NCBI GenBank assembly: GCA_036346225.1
Contig: JARFIW010000170.1
Location: forward strand, 8,060,501 to 8,124,500
Reading direction: 5' to 3'
From: Platerodrilus igneus
Taxonomy: Eukaryota > Arthropoda > Insecta > Coleoptera > Lycidae
Length of the DNA stretch: 64,000 nucleotides
Both the position numbers and the translations under genes were made by a program. Below, piece by piece: positions 41,450 to 50,589 of the stretch. The notes beneath the pieces were generated by a model, which had not been told where the DNA came from, did not search any database, and saw only the letters and a program-made list of their open reading frames with translations. The stretch's first letter is position 1. Every line of letters begins with the position of its first letter.

Positions 41450-42773
41450 AATCGATGTTTCGTGTGATTGCGTTCTTCAGACGTTGCATCGTGGGGCCAC
41501 CGCCAGTTCTGTAGTTTGCCCTAGCGCAAACCACACAGCAGGGGACTGCCTTCTGGCAATTCTTGAATTCATGCCTGACCTCGGCACAGTTACCGCACCG
41601 ATGGTCGTACTCGTAGGACCGGTAACACTGGGTCATCGAGAAGTGGTCCCGGGCCCATACTCTTCGCCACCTGAGGTTGATAGCATCAGCTAATATATGC
41701 CTTCGAAGTGTGGGGGTCACTTCGAAGACTACGTTGGCGAAGGGATCCTTAGGATCCTTTCCGCCAAACCTGAACTTCTCTCTCAGGTGGTCTTCTAGCT
41801 TCAAATCGCCGAAGCGGGGATTCTGGCTCGCAATCAACCGCACGAGCTCTTCAGCCTTCATCCCCTCTTCGACCTCCAGAAGAACGACCCGTGGACGTTT
41901 CTTCTCGATAGTCTTCGCTACGAGTTCCTTGCAGTTCCCGCCGACCTTCAACTGCAGTTTCTTGGCGTCGTCGCGACCTGAGCACTCCACAACAACACCG
42001 CCCCGGCGGGTCCTACGAGCTCCAACAACAATAAACCCATCTCGAGCGGGATCGACCCTCTGCTTCAAAGTCGTCATCATGTCGTCCTTCTGGCCTGGCC
42101 TGGCGTCGACCCTGACAGCAAACGTAGGGGCAGAACCTGAAGCTGCAGCGGCGTAGGATACCTTGCGCTGACCCGACGCACCCTGACTCTGGCCTCTTGA
42201 AACGACAGAATTCACCGCCGGACTTCCCCCAACAACGCTTGCTCTCCCTGGACCATCTAAACAAAGACGCAGCGCCCTAACCATACCTATCAGTTGGTTC
42301 GTCACGTCGCTGATATCATCCATGGCGTGCCGAACCATATTCCTATCCTCCACGACAATAGTGGCGGAGGTCGTCGGCACCTTCCCATAGACGGCAGCGT
42401 GTGCCTTTCTCACCCTGCATTTCAAGAGTTCCAGCTCATCGAGGTCGCTAGCATCAACGCTACCGTTGCTGCTAGTCGACATCGTGCGCTGGGCTCTCGA
42501 AGTAGAGGGCAATTCTGGCGCCGCAACCACCACGGGAGGCCCCGACTCCCCCGACACGACCGCCGCAAACACAGGCTCCTTCTCTACCTCCTGTACCTCC
42601 TCCTGAGTCTCTAACATGACGTCCTTAAGCACTACCTTAAGCTGTTTCTCCTTAGCAGCGCCCTCAGCCTCCGACCTAACAGACTGCGACCGATCACTCT
42701 CCTTACTCCTGGGCAACGGCTCTTCATCGCGGTGGACCACCATGCTGACAAAACTAACAACAACGAATGACAC
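41439..42773 (-). CDS. R1-like ORF1, Gag-like protein
   Basis: 444 residues, uninterrupted. N-terminal third acidic and Ser/Val-rich; a central region with VSYAAAASGSAPTFAVRVDA and RTRRGGVVVECSGRDDAKKL, which are hallmarks of R1-clade Gag; C-terminal zinc-knuckle region. The first knuckle reads CYRSYEYDHRCGNC, where the second Cys has become Ser and the Gly before His has become Asp, and the next has Phe for Cys (HEFKNC), so RNA binding may be impaired. A nearer methionine at residue 11 (MVVHRDEE) is a possible start. Confidence 0.88.
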   Translation of the reverse strand: MSFVVVSFVSMVVHRDEEPLPRSKESDRSQSVRSEAEGAAKEKQLKVVLKDVMLETQEEVQEVEKEPVFAAVVSGESGPPVVVAAPELPSTSRAQRTMSTSSNGSVDASDLDELELLKCRVRKAHAAVYGKVPTTSATIVVEDRNMVRHAMDDISDVTNQLIGMVRALRLCLDGPGRASVVGGSPAVNSVVSRGQSQGASGQRKVSYAAAASGSAPTFAVRVDARPGQKDDMMTTLKQRVDPARDGFIVVGARRTRRGGVVVECSGRDDAKKLQLKVGGNCKELVAKTIEKKRPRVVLLEVEEGMKAEELVRLIASQNPRFGDLKLEDHLREKFRFGGKDPKDPFANVVFEVTPTLRRHILADAINLRWRRVWARDHFSMTQCYRSYEYDHRCGNCAEVRHEFKNCQKAVPCCVVCARANYRTGGGPTMQRLKNAITRNIDYGL

Positions 42774-43396
42774 CTAAAACGCAGCTCAAAAAACGACTTG
42801 ACCGTTACGACGCTAAAAGAACGACGCTAGAAGAACGCAAAACGTTGGTCCAATAAAAATGTTTTGATTAAAGGTGAACCGTAAACAACCCTGTATTTAT
42901 TTAAACTTCGAACCGTCTAATTAAATTTCAAATTTAACAAAAATACAATAAACACTAAGCGTTAAAAAAACAACTAGAACCAAATAAAATTGCTAACCCA
43001 ATAAAAATACCTCGATTAGTAAACAAACACTATTTATTTATTTTAAATTTTTTAAACCGCCAAATAAAATTTAAATAAGCTAATTACTTCAAAATATCTA
43101 ATTAATAAATAACAACACTTTAATTTTAAATGTGTATTTAATAAATAAGGTCAAGCACTATTGGAATGCGGTCCCGGAAACGCACTTTCACTTAATCACT
43201 CGGTGCCTAGTACGACCTTTAACTGTTACACCGCTTAATTATACCAAAATCGTTTTAAAGGAGTCTTTAAGTACGCGAGTGCTTAAATTACGGAAAACTT
43301 ATATTAAAATTTTTTAAAATTTAGAGTTTTTAGTTATTTATTTGATTTAAAAGAAGCCTAAATTTTTGTTTTTAGGTTATTATTTGATTATACGCG
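42774..43396 (-). other. R1-like LINE 5' untranslated region (probable)
   Basis: AT-rich, no coding frame, immediately 5' of ORF1 on the minus strand. Interrupted at 43396 by the solo LTR; 49708-50085 has similar composition and may be its continuation. Confidence 0.45.
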
Positions 43397-43415
43397 AGTT
43401 ATGTAATCCCCCATT

Positions 43416-43464
<49 letters not shown>

Positions 43465-43791
43465 TAATAATTAAGAAGTTATTAGAAATATTAGAAAATG
43501 CGCTAAATAATGTGCAACAATGTCATGAAGGACAATTCATTTCAGTTTATTAACGTTCATGAAAACGGAAGCGCTACTTTGTAGCACAAGGATAAGTGAC
43601 ACTGCAGATGTCAGGTCACAGATGGTCACAGACAGTCACGTACCGAGATTACGTAGAAGTAAGCTCGCAACAAAGTAGTTATGAATAGTTTTAAGATTAT
43701 AACAATGTATTATGAATAAGAGTCAAAAGAAAGCAGACATTAGGTCTGCAGGTTCCCACAGACTTGTGAGGGGGTAGAGATGTTATAAAAG

Positions 43792-43800
43792 GCCCGGGAG
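43792..43800 (+). promoter_or_regulatory. TATA box of solo LTR
   Basis: TTATAAAAG, about 25 bases before CTCACAGGCAGTTA, which could hold the initiator (TCA(G/C)T-type). Confidence 0.5.
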
Positions 43801-43892
43801 CTCCACTCACAGGCAGTTAATCCATCGTTCAGCTTTAGCATTGCAGTTCATTAAATAACTCACTTTGTACAATTAATTAATAGTTTCGGACT

Positions 43893-43904
43893 TAGAGTAA
43901 TTAT
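43893..43904. repeat. Target-site duplication, left
   Basis: TAGAGTAATTAT, identical to 49582-49593, flanking the Penelope composite. Confidence 0.85.
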
Positions 43905-43942
43905 ACTCCCTGTATGTTTGTTGTGGTTTGTTTAGCATTCTT

Positions 43943-44275
43943 CCTAATCTTCTTTGGGAATGAAACCACTCATAGTTTTTAAAATCTATTTTATTTACGT
44001 TTCGATCCATGACCTAGGATCGTTGTCAAAATAATAAAAACTTCAAGTTTGACGTTTATGACATAAATTGAAGGTTACTTTGATTTATTGGTGTTTGAAA
44101 TATTTGGTTTGAGTACACAAAGCAAAAATTTTTAAAGTTTAAAAGAATGATTGCCTTCAATTTGTGTTGCGACCTGGGATCGACTTTCCTAAGGTAGCCA
44201 ATACGCTTAACGTGAAATCAGCTGATTAATTTTTATTGGTGAATTTTATATAAATTCAATAACTTGAGAATTGGC
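43943..44275 (-). repeat. Penelope pLTR, inverted copy
   Basis: 333-bp terminal repeat, reverse complement of 46221-46553 and 49249-49581 with few differences. Confidence 0.9.
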
Positions 44276-44320
44276 ATTTTTTAACATGTTTCTATTTATA
44301 CAATTGAGAGATTTCTGATT

Positions 44321-44440
44321 TTATGTCTTATTTTACCGAGATTCAGTGAAGGGGGTTAAGCAACCTGTGGCTACCAAGATTCCCCAACATTTATAATTTG
44401 CCGAAATAATGGTTTTCTAGTTAATATGCTTATTGTTATG
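44321..44440 (-). repeat. Tail module core inside Penelope copy (minus)
   Basis: Minus strand: AAAACCATTATTTCGGCAAA, then TTGGTAGCCACAGGTTGCTT, then CACTGAATCTCGGTAAAAT. Same core as the LINE-associated modules, without the CATACC part. Confidence 0.7.
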
Positions 44441-44532
44441 TAATTAGTTATTGTATGTATAAATAGAAATCATGTATGTAGGCTGTATTTCATGTTAATA
44501 TCGCAAGGAAAACCCAGGAAAAACTTGCAATG

Positions 44533-44718
44533 CTACCTAGATATTGTGGGCATTTGATCTTCATTTGTTATTTCTTTTAGTAATGGAATCCATTGTTTAC
44601 CGAAAGTCACGGATTCGTTTGCAACGCAGTTATTTTTATGTAGTGTTATATAGGCAGCTTCTTTGATTTTGCGTTTTTGGTGGTTTTCTTCTTTGTCGAT
44701 AATTTTGCATCTTCCCAT
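44533..44718 (-). pseudogene. PLE endonuclease C-terminus (minus copy)
   Basis: 61-residue frame MGRCKIIDKEENHQKRKIKE followed by AAYITLHKNN; end of the GIY-YIG protein. In the minus copy this part is in one frame, whereas the plus copy has a shift and a 9-base insertion in the KEITNEDQ region. Confidence 0.65.
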
Positions 44719-44977
44719 TTTATTTTATGACTGGAGTCCCATGCATGTTGGCAAATCATGGATTTTCAAATTTTCTATTTTTATATATGATTTATGTTCT
44801 CTTAATCGAACTTCAAATGGTCTGGAAGTTTCTCCTATATAAAACTTATTACATTCGCACGGTATTTTGTAGATACAGTTTTTGAATTTTGTATTGCGTT
44901 TTTGGGTTTTGTTTTTGTTAATTGTGCTCTTAGTGTATTGTTGGTTCTAAATACTGTTTTAATTCTAAATTTGTTTC

Positions 44978-46232
44978 CTATTCTTTGAATTTTTCGGAGA
45001 ATCCTTTTATGTATGGTATTGAGAGCATTTTGTGGTGTGTATCGTTGTTTTGTTTTCTTTTCTTTATTTTTAGGGTTTTATTCATTTCTTTCTCTATTAT
45101 TCTTTTAGGATATTTGTTTTCTATTAGTGTACATCTGATTAGGTCTTTCTCTTTCTTTAAAATTTCTTCGTTTGATGATATTAATTTTGCTCTATCATAC
45201 ATGGTTTTGATAATTCCTCGTTTGACACATTGTGGGTGGTTTGAATCGAAGTTTAAGTATCTGTTTGTGTGCGTTGGTTTTCTATATACCGATGTATTAA
45301 TTGTTGTATCGTTTTGCTAACTAGAATATCTAAAACGGAAGTTTTCCTTGTTGTTCTAATTCATATGTGAATTTAATAGTTGGTTCTATTTCGTTAATTG
45401 ACTGTATAAAGTTTTAATTAATTCTATATTATGAGGCCAAATAGCATAAACATCATCAACGTATCTCCACCAGATCAATGGTTTCAATTCTTGTGTGAAT
45501 ATCACATCTTTTCGAATTCCTCCATGAATATTTTACTGAAGATTGGGGATAGTGGACTTCCATTGCCATTTCGAAGCTTTGTTTGTAAAATTGATCATTT
45601 ATTTGAAAATATGTCGTATTTACGCATAAACCAAGTAATTCAATAATCGATGATATACTTAGTTTTGTTCTTTCTTTAAGATTGCCATCTTTTTCGAGTT
45701 TGTTTTTTATAATATTAAGCGTTTTGTTTATAAGGACATTTGTAAAGAGATTTACTACATCAAAGCTTACCATTGTGTGTGCATTTTCAATTTTATGTTT
45801 GATAGTTTTTCTAAAAAGTGTTGGTTGTTTTAATGAAAGAATCCGTTTTGTCTGCTAATGGATTTATAATTTTAGTAGAAATTTTGCTAAATTATGGCAT
45901 GGTGAATCTATTGAGCTTACGATAGGTCTTAGAGGAATGTCTTTTTTATGAATTTTTGGTAGACCGTAAAAGTGGGGTGGTTTACTGTAATGTGGGACTA
46001 GTTTACTTCTTTCTTTGTCTTCGACTTCATTTTTAAATTTAAATAGAGTTTTGTATATTTTATTTTCAATTGATTTTGTTGGGTCCGTTTCTAAACTGGT
46101 GTAATTCTCAGTGTTCAATAGTTCGTTGACTTTTGTGTTGTAATCGTTTTTATTCATTATTACTGTTGCATTGCCTTTGTCAGCAGGTAGAATTATAATT
46201 GAGTTATCGTTTTTTAGATTGCCAATTCCCAA
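44978..46232 (-). pseudogene. PLE reverse transcriptase (minus copy, broken)
   Basis: Three frames on the minus strand. 45864-46232 has SIIILPADKGNATVIM and PHFYGLPKIHKKDIPLRPIV, the fingers of Penelope-type RTs; its first four residues (MGIG) come from the adjoining pLTR, so the ORF starts artificially across the junction. 45456-45773 has MVSFDVVNLFTNVLINKT (catalytic Asp) and GMAME, where a shift breaks the GMAMGSPLSP block. 44978-45202 is the thumb. The YVDD box lies in the broken stretch between them. Confidence 0.8.
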
Positions 46233-46553
46233 GTTATTGAATTTATATAAAATTCACCAATAAAAATTAATCAGCTGATTTCACGTTAAGCGTATTGGCT
46301 ACCATAGGAAAGTCGATCCCAGGTCGCAACACAAATTGAAGGCAATCATTCTTTTAAACTTTAAAAATTTTTGCTTTGTGTACTCAAACCAAATATTTCA
46401 AACATCAATAAATCAAAGTAACCTTCAATTTATGTCATAAACGTCAAACTTGAAGTTTTTATTATTTTGACAACGATCCTAGGTCATGGATCGAAACGTA
46501 AATAAAATAGATTTTAAAAACTATGAATGGTTTCATTCCCAAAGAAGATTAAG
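46221..46553 (+). repeat. Penelope pLTR, left copy of plus element
   Basis: 333 bp, GCCAATTCCCAAG start, AGAAGATTAAG end; repeated directly at 49249-49581. Confidence 0.9.
46467..46500 (+). ncRNA. Degenerate hammerhead-like motif in pLTR
   Basis: TTGACAACGATCC, loop, GGATCGAAACGT. GATCC/GGATC forms stem II and GAAAC follows directly, as in hammerhead ribozymes reported from Penelope-like terminal repeats. The core box reads UUGACAA instead of CUGANGA (two invariant bases changed), so it is probably inactive. Repeated at 49493-49526 and inverted near 43998-44031. Confidence 0.4.
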
Positions 46554-47233
46554 AAGAATGCTAAACAAACCACAACAAACATACAGGAGTATTTACAAGT
46601 CAGGTATGGGCCTGAAATTTGTATTTGTTTTAGACAGTTGGACAATCTAAACCTAAAGCTATCGCATTCCAAAAATTCACTCACATTCCTAATAAAGTGC
46701 AGAAACAACGAAATAATACCAAAAGGATTTAGAATCAAATTTGGAAAGACAAGCAATAAACTATCAAGAATTCTCGAAAGAGCAAGTTACAGTATGATGA
46801 GGAAAGACTACAAAACCACCGACACATTATTTATAAGTTAAAACAAGATATTGAGGGCATTATAAATTTCATACGAATAAAGGTTACAAAATATGATTTT
46901 GATAAAATTCTCGTTAGTGCAAAACCTACTACGAATCAGTATTTTCCAAACAAAAGAAATTCACATAAAGAAATTTAATAACCTATTTATAGAGAAAATA
47001 ACACACAAACTAAAACGTTAGAAAACAGGAACACCATGCTAAACACCGTGATAAATTTATCAAACAGAACTATTAACGACACAGAAGAATCAATTCTTTC
47101 AAAAGGCCTTAATTTTGCAGTAACACCAAAATCAATACCAACCTTTGAAATAATTAGCTGTATTGAGAAACAGCAAACCAACTCGAAGAAGATCAGGCAA
47201 ACGAATTTAGAATACGATGTAAAATCGAAATAG
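46527..47233 (+). pseudogene. PLE protein N-terminal region (broken)
   Basis: Frames 46527-46841 (104 residues: ICICFRQLDNLNLKLSHSKN, LIKCRNNEIIPKGFRIKF) and 47036-47233 (65 residues: SKGLNFAVTPKSIPTFEI, a block typical of the N-terminal region of Penelope-like polymerases before RT). A shift and stops lie between them. The first frame begins inside the pLTR. Confidence 0.65.
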
Positions 47234-47289
47234 AAAAGAATCACAAAATAAAGCCAAATGTAAGTAATAACGAAATAAAAGCAATTCGC

Positions 47290-48536
47290 AATCTAAAAAC
47301 GATAACTCAATTATAATTCTACCTGCTGACAAAGGCAATGCAACAGTAATAATGAATAAAAACGATTACAACACAAAAGTCAACGAACTATTGAACTCTG
47401 AGAATTACACCAGTTTAGAAACGGACCCAACAAAATCAATTGAAAATAAAATATACAAAACTCTATTTAAATTTAAAATGAATTCGAAGACAAAGAAAGA
47501 AGTAAACTAGTCCCACATTACAGTAAACCACCCCACTTTTACGGTCTACCAAAATTCATAAAAAGACATTCCTCTAAGACCTATCGTAAGCTCAATAGAT
47601 TCACCATGCCATAATTTAGCAAAATTTCTACTAAAAATTATAAATCCATTAGCAGACAAAACGGATTTTTTCATTAAAAACAACCAACACTTTTTAGAAA
47701 AACTATCAAACATAAAAATTGAAAATGCACACACAATGGTAAGCTTTGATGTAGTAAATCTCTTTACAAATGTCCCTATAAACAAAACGCTTAATATTAT
47801 AAAAAACAAACTCGAAAAAGATGGCAATCTTAAAGAAAGAACAAAACTAAGTATATCATCGATTATTGAATTACTTGGTTTATGCGTAAATACGACATAT
47901 TTTCAAATAAATGATCAATTTTACAAACAAAGCTTCGGAATGGCAATGGGAAGTCCACTATCCCCAATCTTCAGTAAAATATTCATGGAGGAATTCGAAA
48001 AAGATGTGATATTCACACAAGAATTGAAACCATTGATCTGGTGGAGATACGTTGATGATGTTTATGCTATTTGGCCTCATAATATAGAATTAATTAAAAA
48101 CTTTATACTGTCAATTAACGAAATAGAACCAACTATTAAATTCACATATGAATTAGAACAACAAGGAAAACTTCCGTTTTTAGATATTCTAGTTAGCAAA
48201 AACGATACAACAATTAATACATCGGTATATAGAAAACCAACGCACACAAACAGATACTTAAACTTCGATTCAAACCACCCACAATGTGTCAAACGAGGAA
48301 TTATCAAAACCATGTATGATAGAGCAAAATTAATATCATCAAACGAAGAAATTTTAAAGAAAGAGAAAGACCTAATCAGATGTACACTAATAGAAAACAA
48401 ATATCCTAAAAGAATAATAGAGAAAGAAATGAATAAAACCCTAAAAATAAAGAAAAGAAAACAAAACAACGATACACACCACAAAATGCTCTCAATACCA
48501 TACATAAAAGGATTCTCCGAAAAATTCAAAGAATAG
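47290..48536 (+). pseudogene. PLE reverse transcriptase (plus copy)
   Basis: Broken upstream part (47290-47735) encodes the LPADKGN and PHFYGLP blocks in shifting frames; 47736-48536 is a clean 266-residue frame with SFDVVNLFTNVPI (catalytic Asp), FGMAMGSPLSPIFSKIFME, WWRYVDDVYAIW (YVDD), LPFLDILVSK and VYRKPTHTNRYLNFDSNHP, all hallmark Penelope RT motifs. Ends at TAG 48534-48536 because of a shift just before; the same lesion is in the minus copy. Confidence 0.9.
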
Positions 48537-48630
48537 GAAACAAATTTAGAATTAAAACAGTATTTAGAACCAACAATACACTAAGAGCACAATTAACAAA
48601 AACAAAACCCAAAAACGCAATACAAAATTC

Positions 48631-48991
48631 AAAAACTGTATCTACAAAATACCGTGCGAATGTAATAAGTTTTATATAGGAGAAACTTCCAGACCATTTG
48701 AAGTTCGATTAAGAGAACATAAATCATATATAAAAATAGAAAATTTGAAAATCCATGATTTGCCAACATGCATGGGACTCAGTCATAAAATAAAATGGGA
48801 AGATGCAAAATTATCGACAAAGAAGAAAACCACCAAAACGCAAAATCAAAGAAGCTGCCTATATAACACTACATAAAAATAACTGCGTTGCAAACGAATC
48901 CGTGACTTTCGGTAAACAATGGATTCCATTACTAAAAGAAATAACAAAAGAAGTAACAAATGAAGATCAAATGCCCACAATATCTAGGTAG
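48631..48991 (+). pseudogene. PLE GIY-YIG endonuclease (plus copy)
   Basis: After two shifts from the RT frame, the plus strand encodes IYKIPCECNKFYIGETSRPF, i.e. the CxC pair and YIG of the GIY-YIG fold, then VRLREHKSYIK with the catalytic Arg. A further shift separates the C-terminal part (48803-48991: KIKEAAYITLHKNN). In intact relatives this endonuclease is fused to RT and cuts the target. Confidence 0.82.
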
Positions 48992-49084
48992 CATTGCAAG
49001 TTTTTCCTGGGTTTTCCTTGCGATATTAACATGAAATACAGCCTACATACATGATTTCTATTTATACATACAATAACTAATTAC

Positions 49085-49210
49085 ATAACAATAAGCATAT
49101 TAACTAGAAAACCATTATTTCGGCAAATTATAAATGTTGGGGGATCTTGGTAGCCACAGGTTGCTTAACCCCCTTCACTGAATCTCGGTAAAATAAGACA
49201 TAAAATCAGA
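49085..49210 (+). repeat. Tail module core inside Penelope copy (plus)
   Basis: AAAACCATTATTTCGGCAAA, TTGGTAGCCACAGGTTGCTT, CACTGAATCTCGGTAAAAT, between the endonuclease end and the right pLTR. Confidence 0.7.
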
Positions 49211-49248
49211 AATCTCTCAATTGTATAAATAGAAACATGATAAAAAAT

Positions 49249-49581
49249 GCCAATTCCCAAGTTATTGAATTTATATAAAATTCACCAATAAAAATTAATC
49301 AGCTGATTTCACGTTAAGCGTATTGGCTACCATAGGAAAGTCGATCCCAGGTCGCAACACAAATTGAAGGCAATCATTCTTTTAAACTTTAAAAATTTTT
49401 GCTTAGTGTACTCAAACCAAATATTTCAAACATCAATAAATCAAAGTAACCTTCAATTTATGACATAAACGTCAAACTTGAAGTTTTTATTATTTTGACA
49501 ACGATCCTAGGTCATGGATCGAAACGTAAATAAAATAGATTTTAAAAACTATGAGTGGTTTCATTCCCAAAGAAGATTAAG
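49249..49581 (+). repeat. Penelope pLTR, right copy
   Basis: 333 bp, direct repeat of 46221-46553, only a few base differences. Confidence 0.9.
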
Positions 49582-49593
49582 TAGAGTAATTAT
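49582..49593. repeat. Target-site duplication, right
   Basis: TAGAGTAATTAT, matching 43893-43904. Confidence 0.85.
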
Positions 49594-49703
49594 TTCAAGA
49601 TTGCCTAAATTCAACATTAATTTCTGTATAAGAATCAAATAAATGTGTTAAGAAGTTTGAAAGTCTTTTTAAAAAAACCGCTCCTAAGCCACGAACCTTA
49701 ACT
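49594..49703 (+). mobile_element. Solo LTR copy 3, right part
   Basis: Completes the LTR, ending CCTTAACT before CGCG. Matches the region TTTGATAGAAGTGTTTTTGG to end of copies 1 and 2 (here AAATGTGTTAAGAAGTTTG). Confidence 0.65.
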
Positions 49704-49707
49704 CGCG

Positions 49708-50090
49708 CACTATAAAAAATTCACACACTTTTTGGTTGTTTTACCCGGCTTTTTAACTCGATTTACACGGTTTTTGTTTTAAATTTTTATTAAAAACGCC
49801 TTCTTAAGTTATTTCGAAATTATTTTTGAGTATTTGTTTAGTAGATTTTTGTTTTATTACCCCGAAATTTAGTTGGTTTGTTTTAAAACGCGGATTTTAA
49901 TTTAAATTACAAAGAAAAACGGGGTTTATTTAATATTTATTCGGTTTAAATTCTGTTTTTAAATTTTATTTTACTGCCCTGTATTTAAAATTTAATGCCA
50001 CACAATTATAAAAATAAAACACAATAAAAAGCAAAGCTTCAAATAAAATAATGTAACAATAAATAATATAAACTCTAGATAAAAACTTAC
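49708..50090 (-). other. AT-rich region, possible continuation of LINE 5' part
   Basis: No frame. Composition resembles 42.8-43.39 kb (AT-rich with scattered CG). If the solo LTR inserted within the LINE's 5' region, this is its far side; not proven. Confidence 0.3.
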
Positions 50091-50589
50091 TTGTTAGCTG
50101 CCGAAGCGGAGCTCTGCAAAACACGTCCGCTCGCTTCAAGTGGTAAATAAAGAATCAATGGTGCTAACAGCGATACATCAGTTGTTTCGTCGTTGATGTA
50201 AGGATCTTCCTCTTTTGGAAATTCAACATTTGAACACGACTGGCGTTAACAAGTGGTGCATGTTGCTGAAAAAAATAAGCCTACTTTTCTGCAGCGGTAT
50301 TTTGAGTTACACTTCTTTTTGCAGTTGCAAAAAATAGTATTAAGGAGGTTTTCTGGTGCAGTGGAAGTAGAATGTAGATTGGTTCCAATACATTATTAAT
50401 TAGGTTCCAACGCTATTTTTCTGTGTCCAATTGATTACCAAGCCATCTTGAACCTGGTAATATACACGATAAAAATGTTGGTGAGCAAAAGCCGTGGCCG
50501 GAGAGAGAGAAGCTAATTTCACACGTTTTTCTATTACGTGTGTTTTGCAAAAGATAAGTAACGTAACTTGTCTATGCAAGTAACTTTTT

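Larger units (their letters stand above)
38040..43396 (-). mobile_element. R1-like non-LTR retrotransposon
   Basis: Minus-strand LINE with a 444-residue ORF1 (Gag-like) overlapping by 11 bases an ORF2 carrying AP-type endonuclease, RT, RNase H and a C-terminal Cys/His motif. Coding DNA is markedly (G+C)-richer than its surroundings. ORF2 has three shifts and a probable internal loss between EN and RT. R1 elements classically target 28S rDNA; no rDNA flanks this copy, so it is a non-rDNA relative or a misplaced copy. The 5' untranslated part runs to 43396, where a solo LTR is inserted, and may resume at 49708. Confidence 0.85.
43397..43904 (+). mobile_element. Solo LTR, AGT-type family, copy 3, left part
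   Basis: Starts AGTTATGTAATCCCCC; contains a TA array (43417-43461), GCTACTTTGTAGCAC, and a promoter-like TTATAAAAGGCCC (43792-43804) followed by CACTCACAGGCAGTT. The right part continues at 49594-49703. The family shares these landmarks with copies 1 and 2. Confidence 0.75.
43905..46220 (-). mobile_element. Penelope-like element, inverted 5'-truncated copy
   Basis: Minus-strand copy homologous to about 47288-49581 plus some 38 bases of element body beyond the terminal repeat (43905-43942). It lacks everything upstream of the RT 'LPADKGN' block. Close to identical with the plus copy, including the shift after the EKFKE residues. Confidence 0.85.
46221..49581 (+). mobile_element. Penelope-like element, full-length plus copy
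   Basis: pLTR, ORF region, tail module, pLTR: 3.36 kb in the plus orientation. Coding region broken in several places. Its right boundary adjoins the target duplication at 49582. Confidence 0.88.
43393..49707. mobile_element. Nested insertion: Penelope composite within a solo LTR
   Basis: Outer boundaries CGCG at 43393-43396 and 49704-49707 flank an AGT...ACT solo LTR, which is itself split by a Penelope-like composite at 43905-49581 with its own 12-bp duplication. Confidence 0.8.

Noticed and set aside
41677..42614. Plus-strand frames of 106-159 residues opposite the R1-like ORF1
   Set aside because: Antisense to a recognisable Gag-like protein in (G+C)-richer DNA, where stops are rare.
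43417..43461. Sixth TA array as another target of a long-LTR element
   Set aside because: It lies inside the AGT-type solo LTR, 20 bases from its start, with no long-LTR sequence next to it.
44985..45320. 111-residue hydrophobic plus frame
   Set aside because: Antisense of the Penelope RT thumb; its longer counterpart at 48077-48529 arises in the same way.
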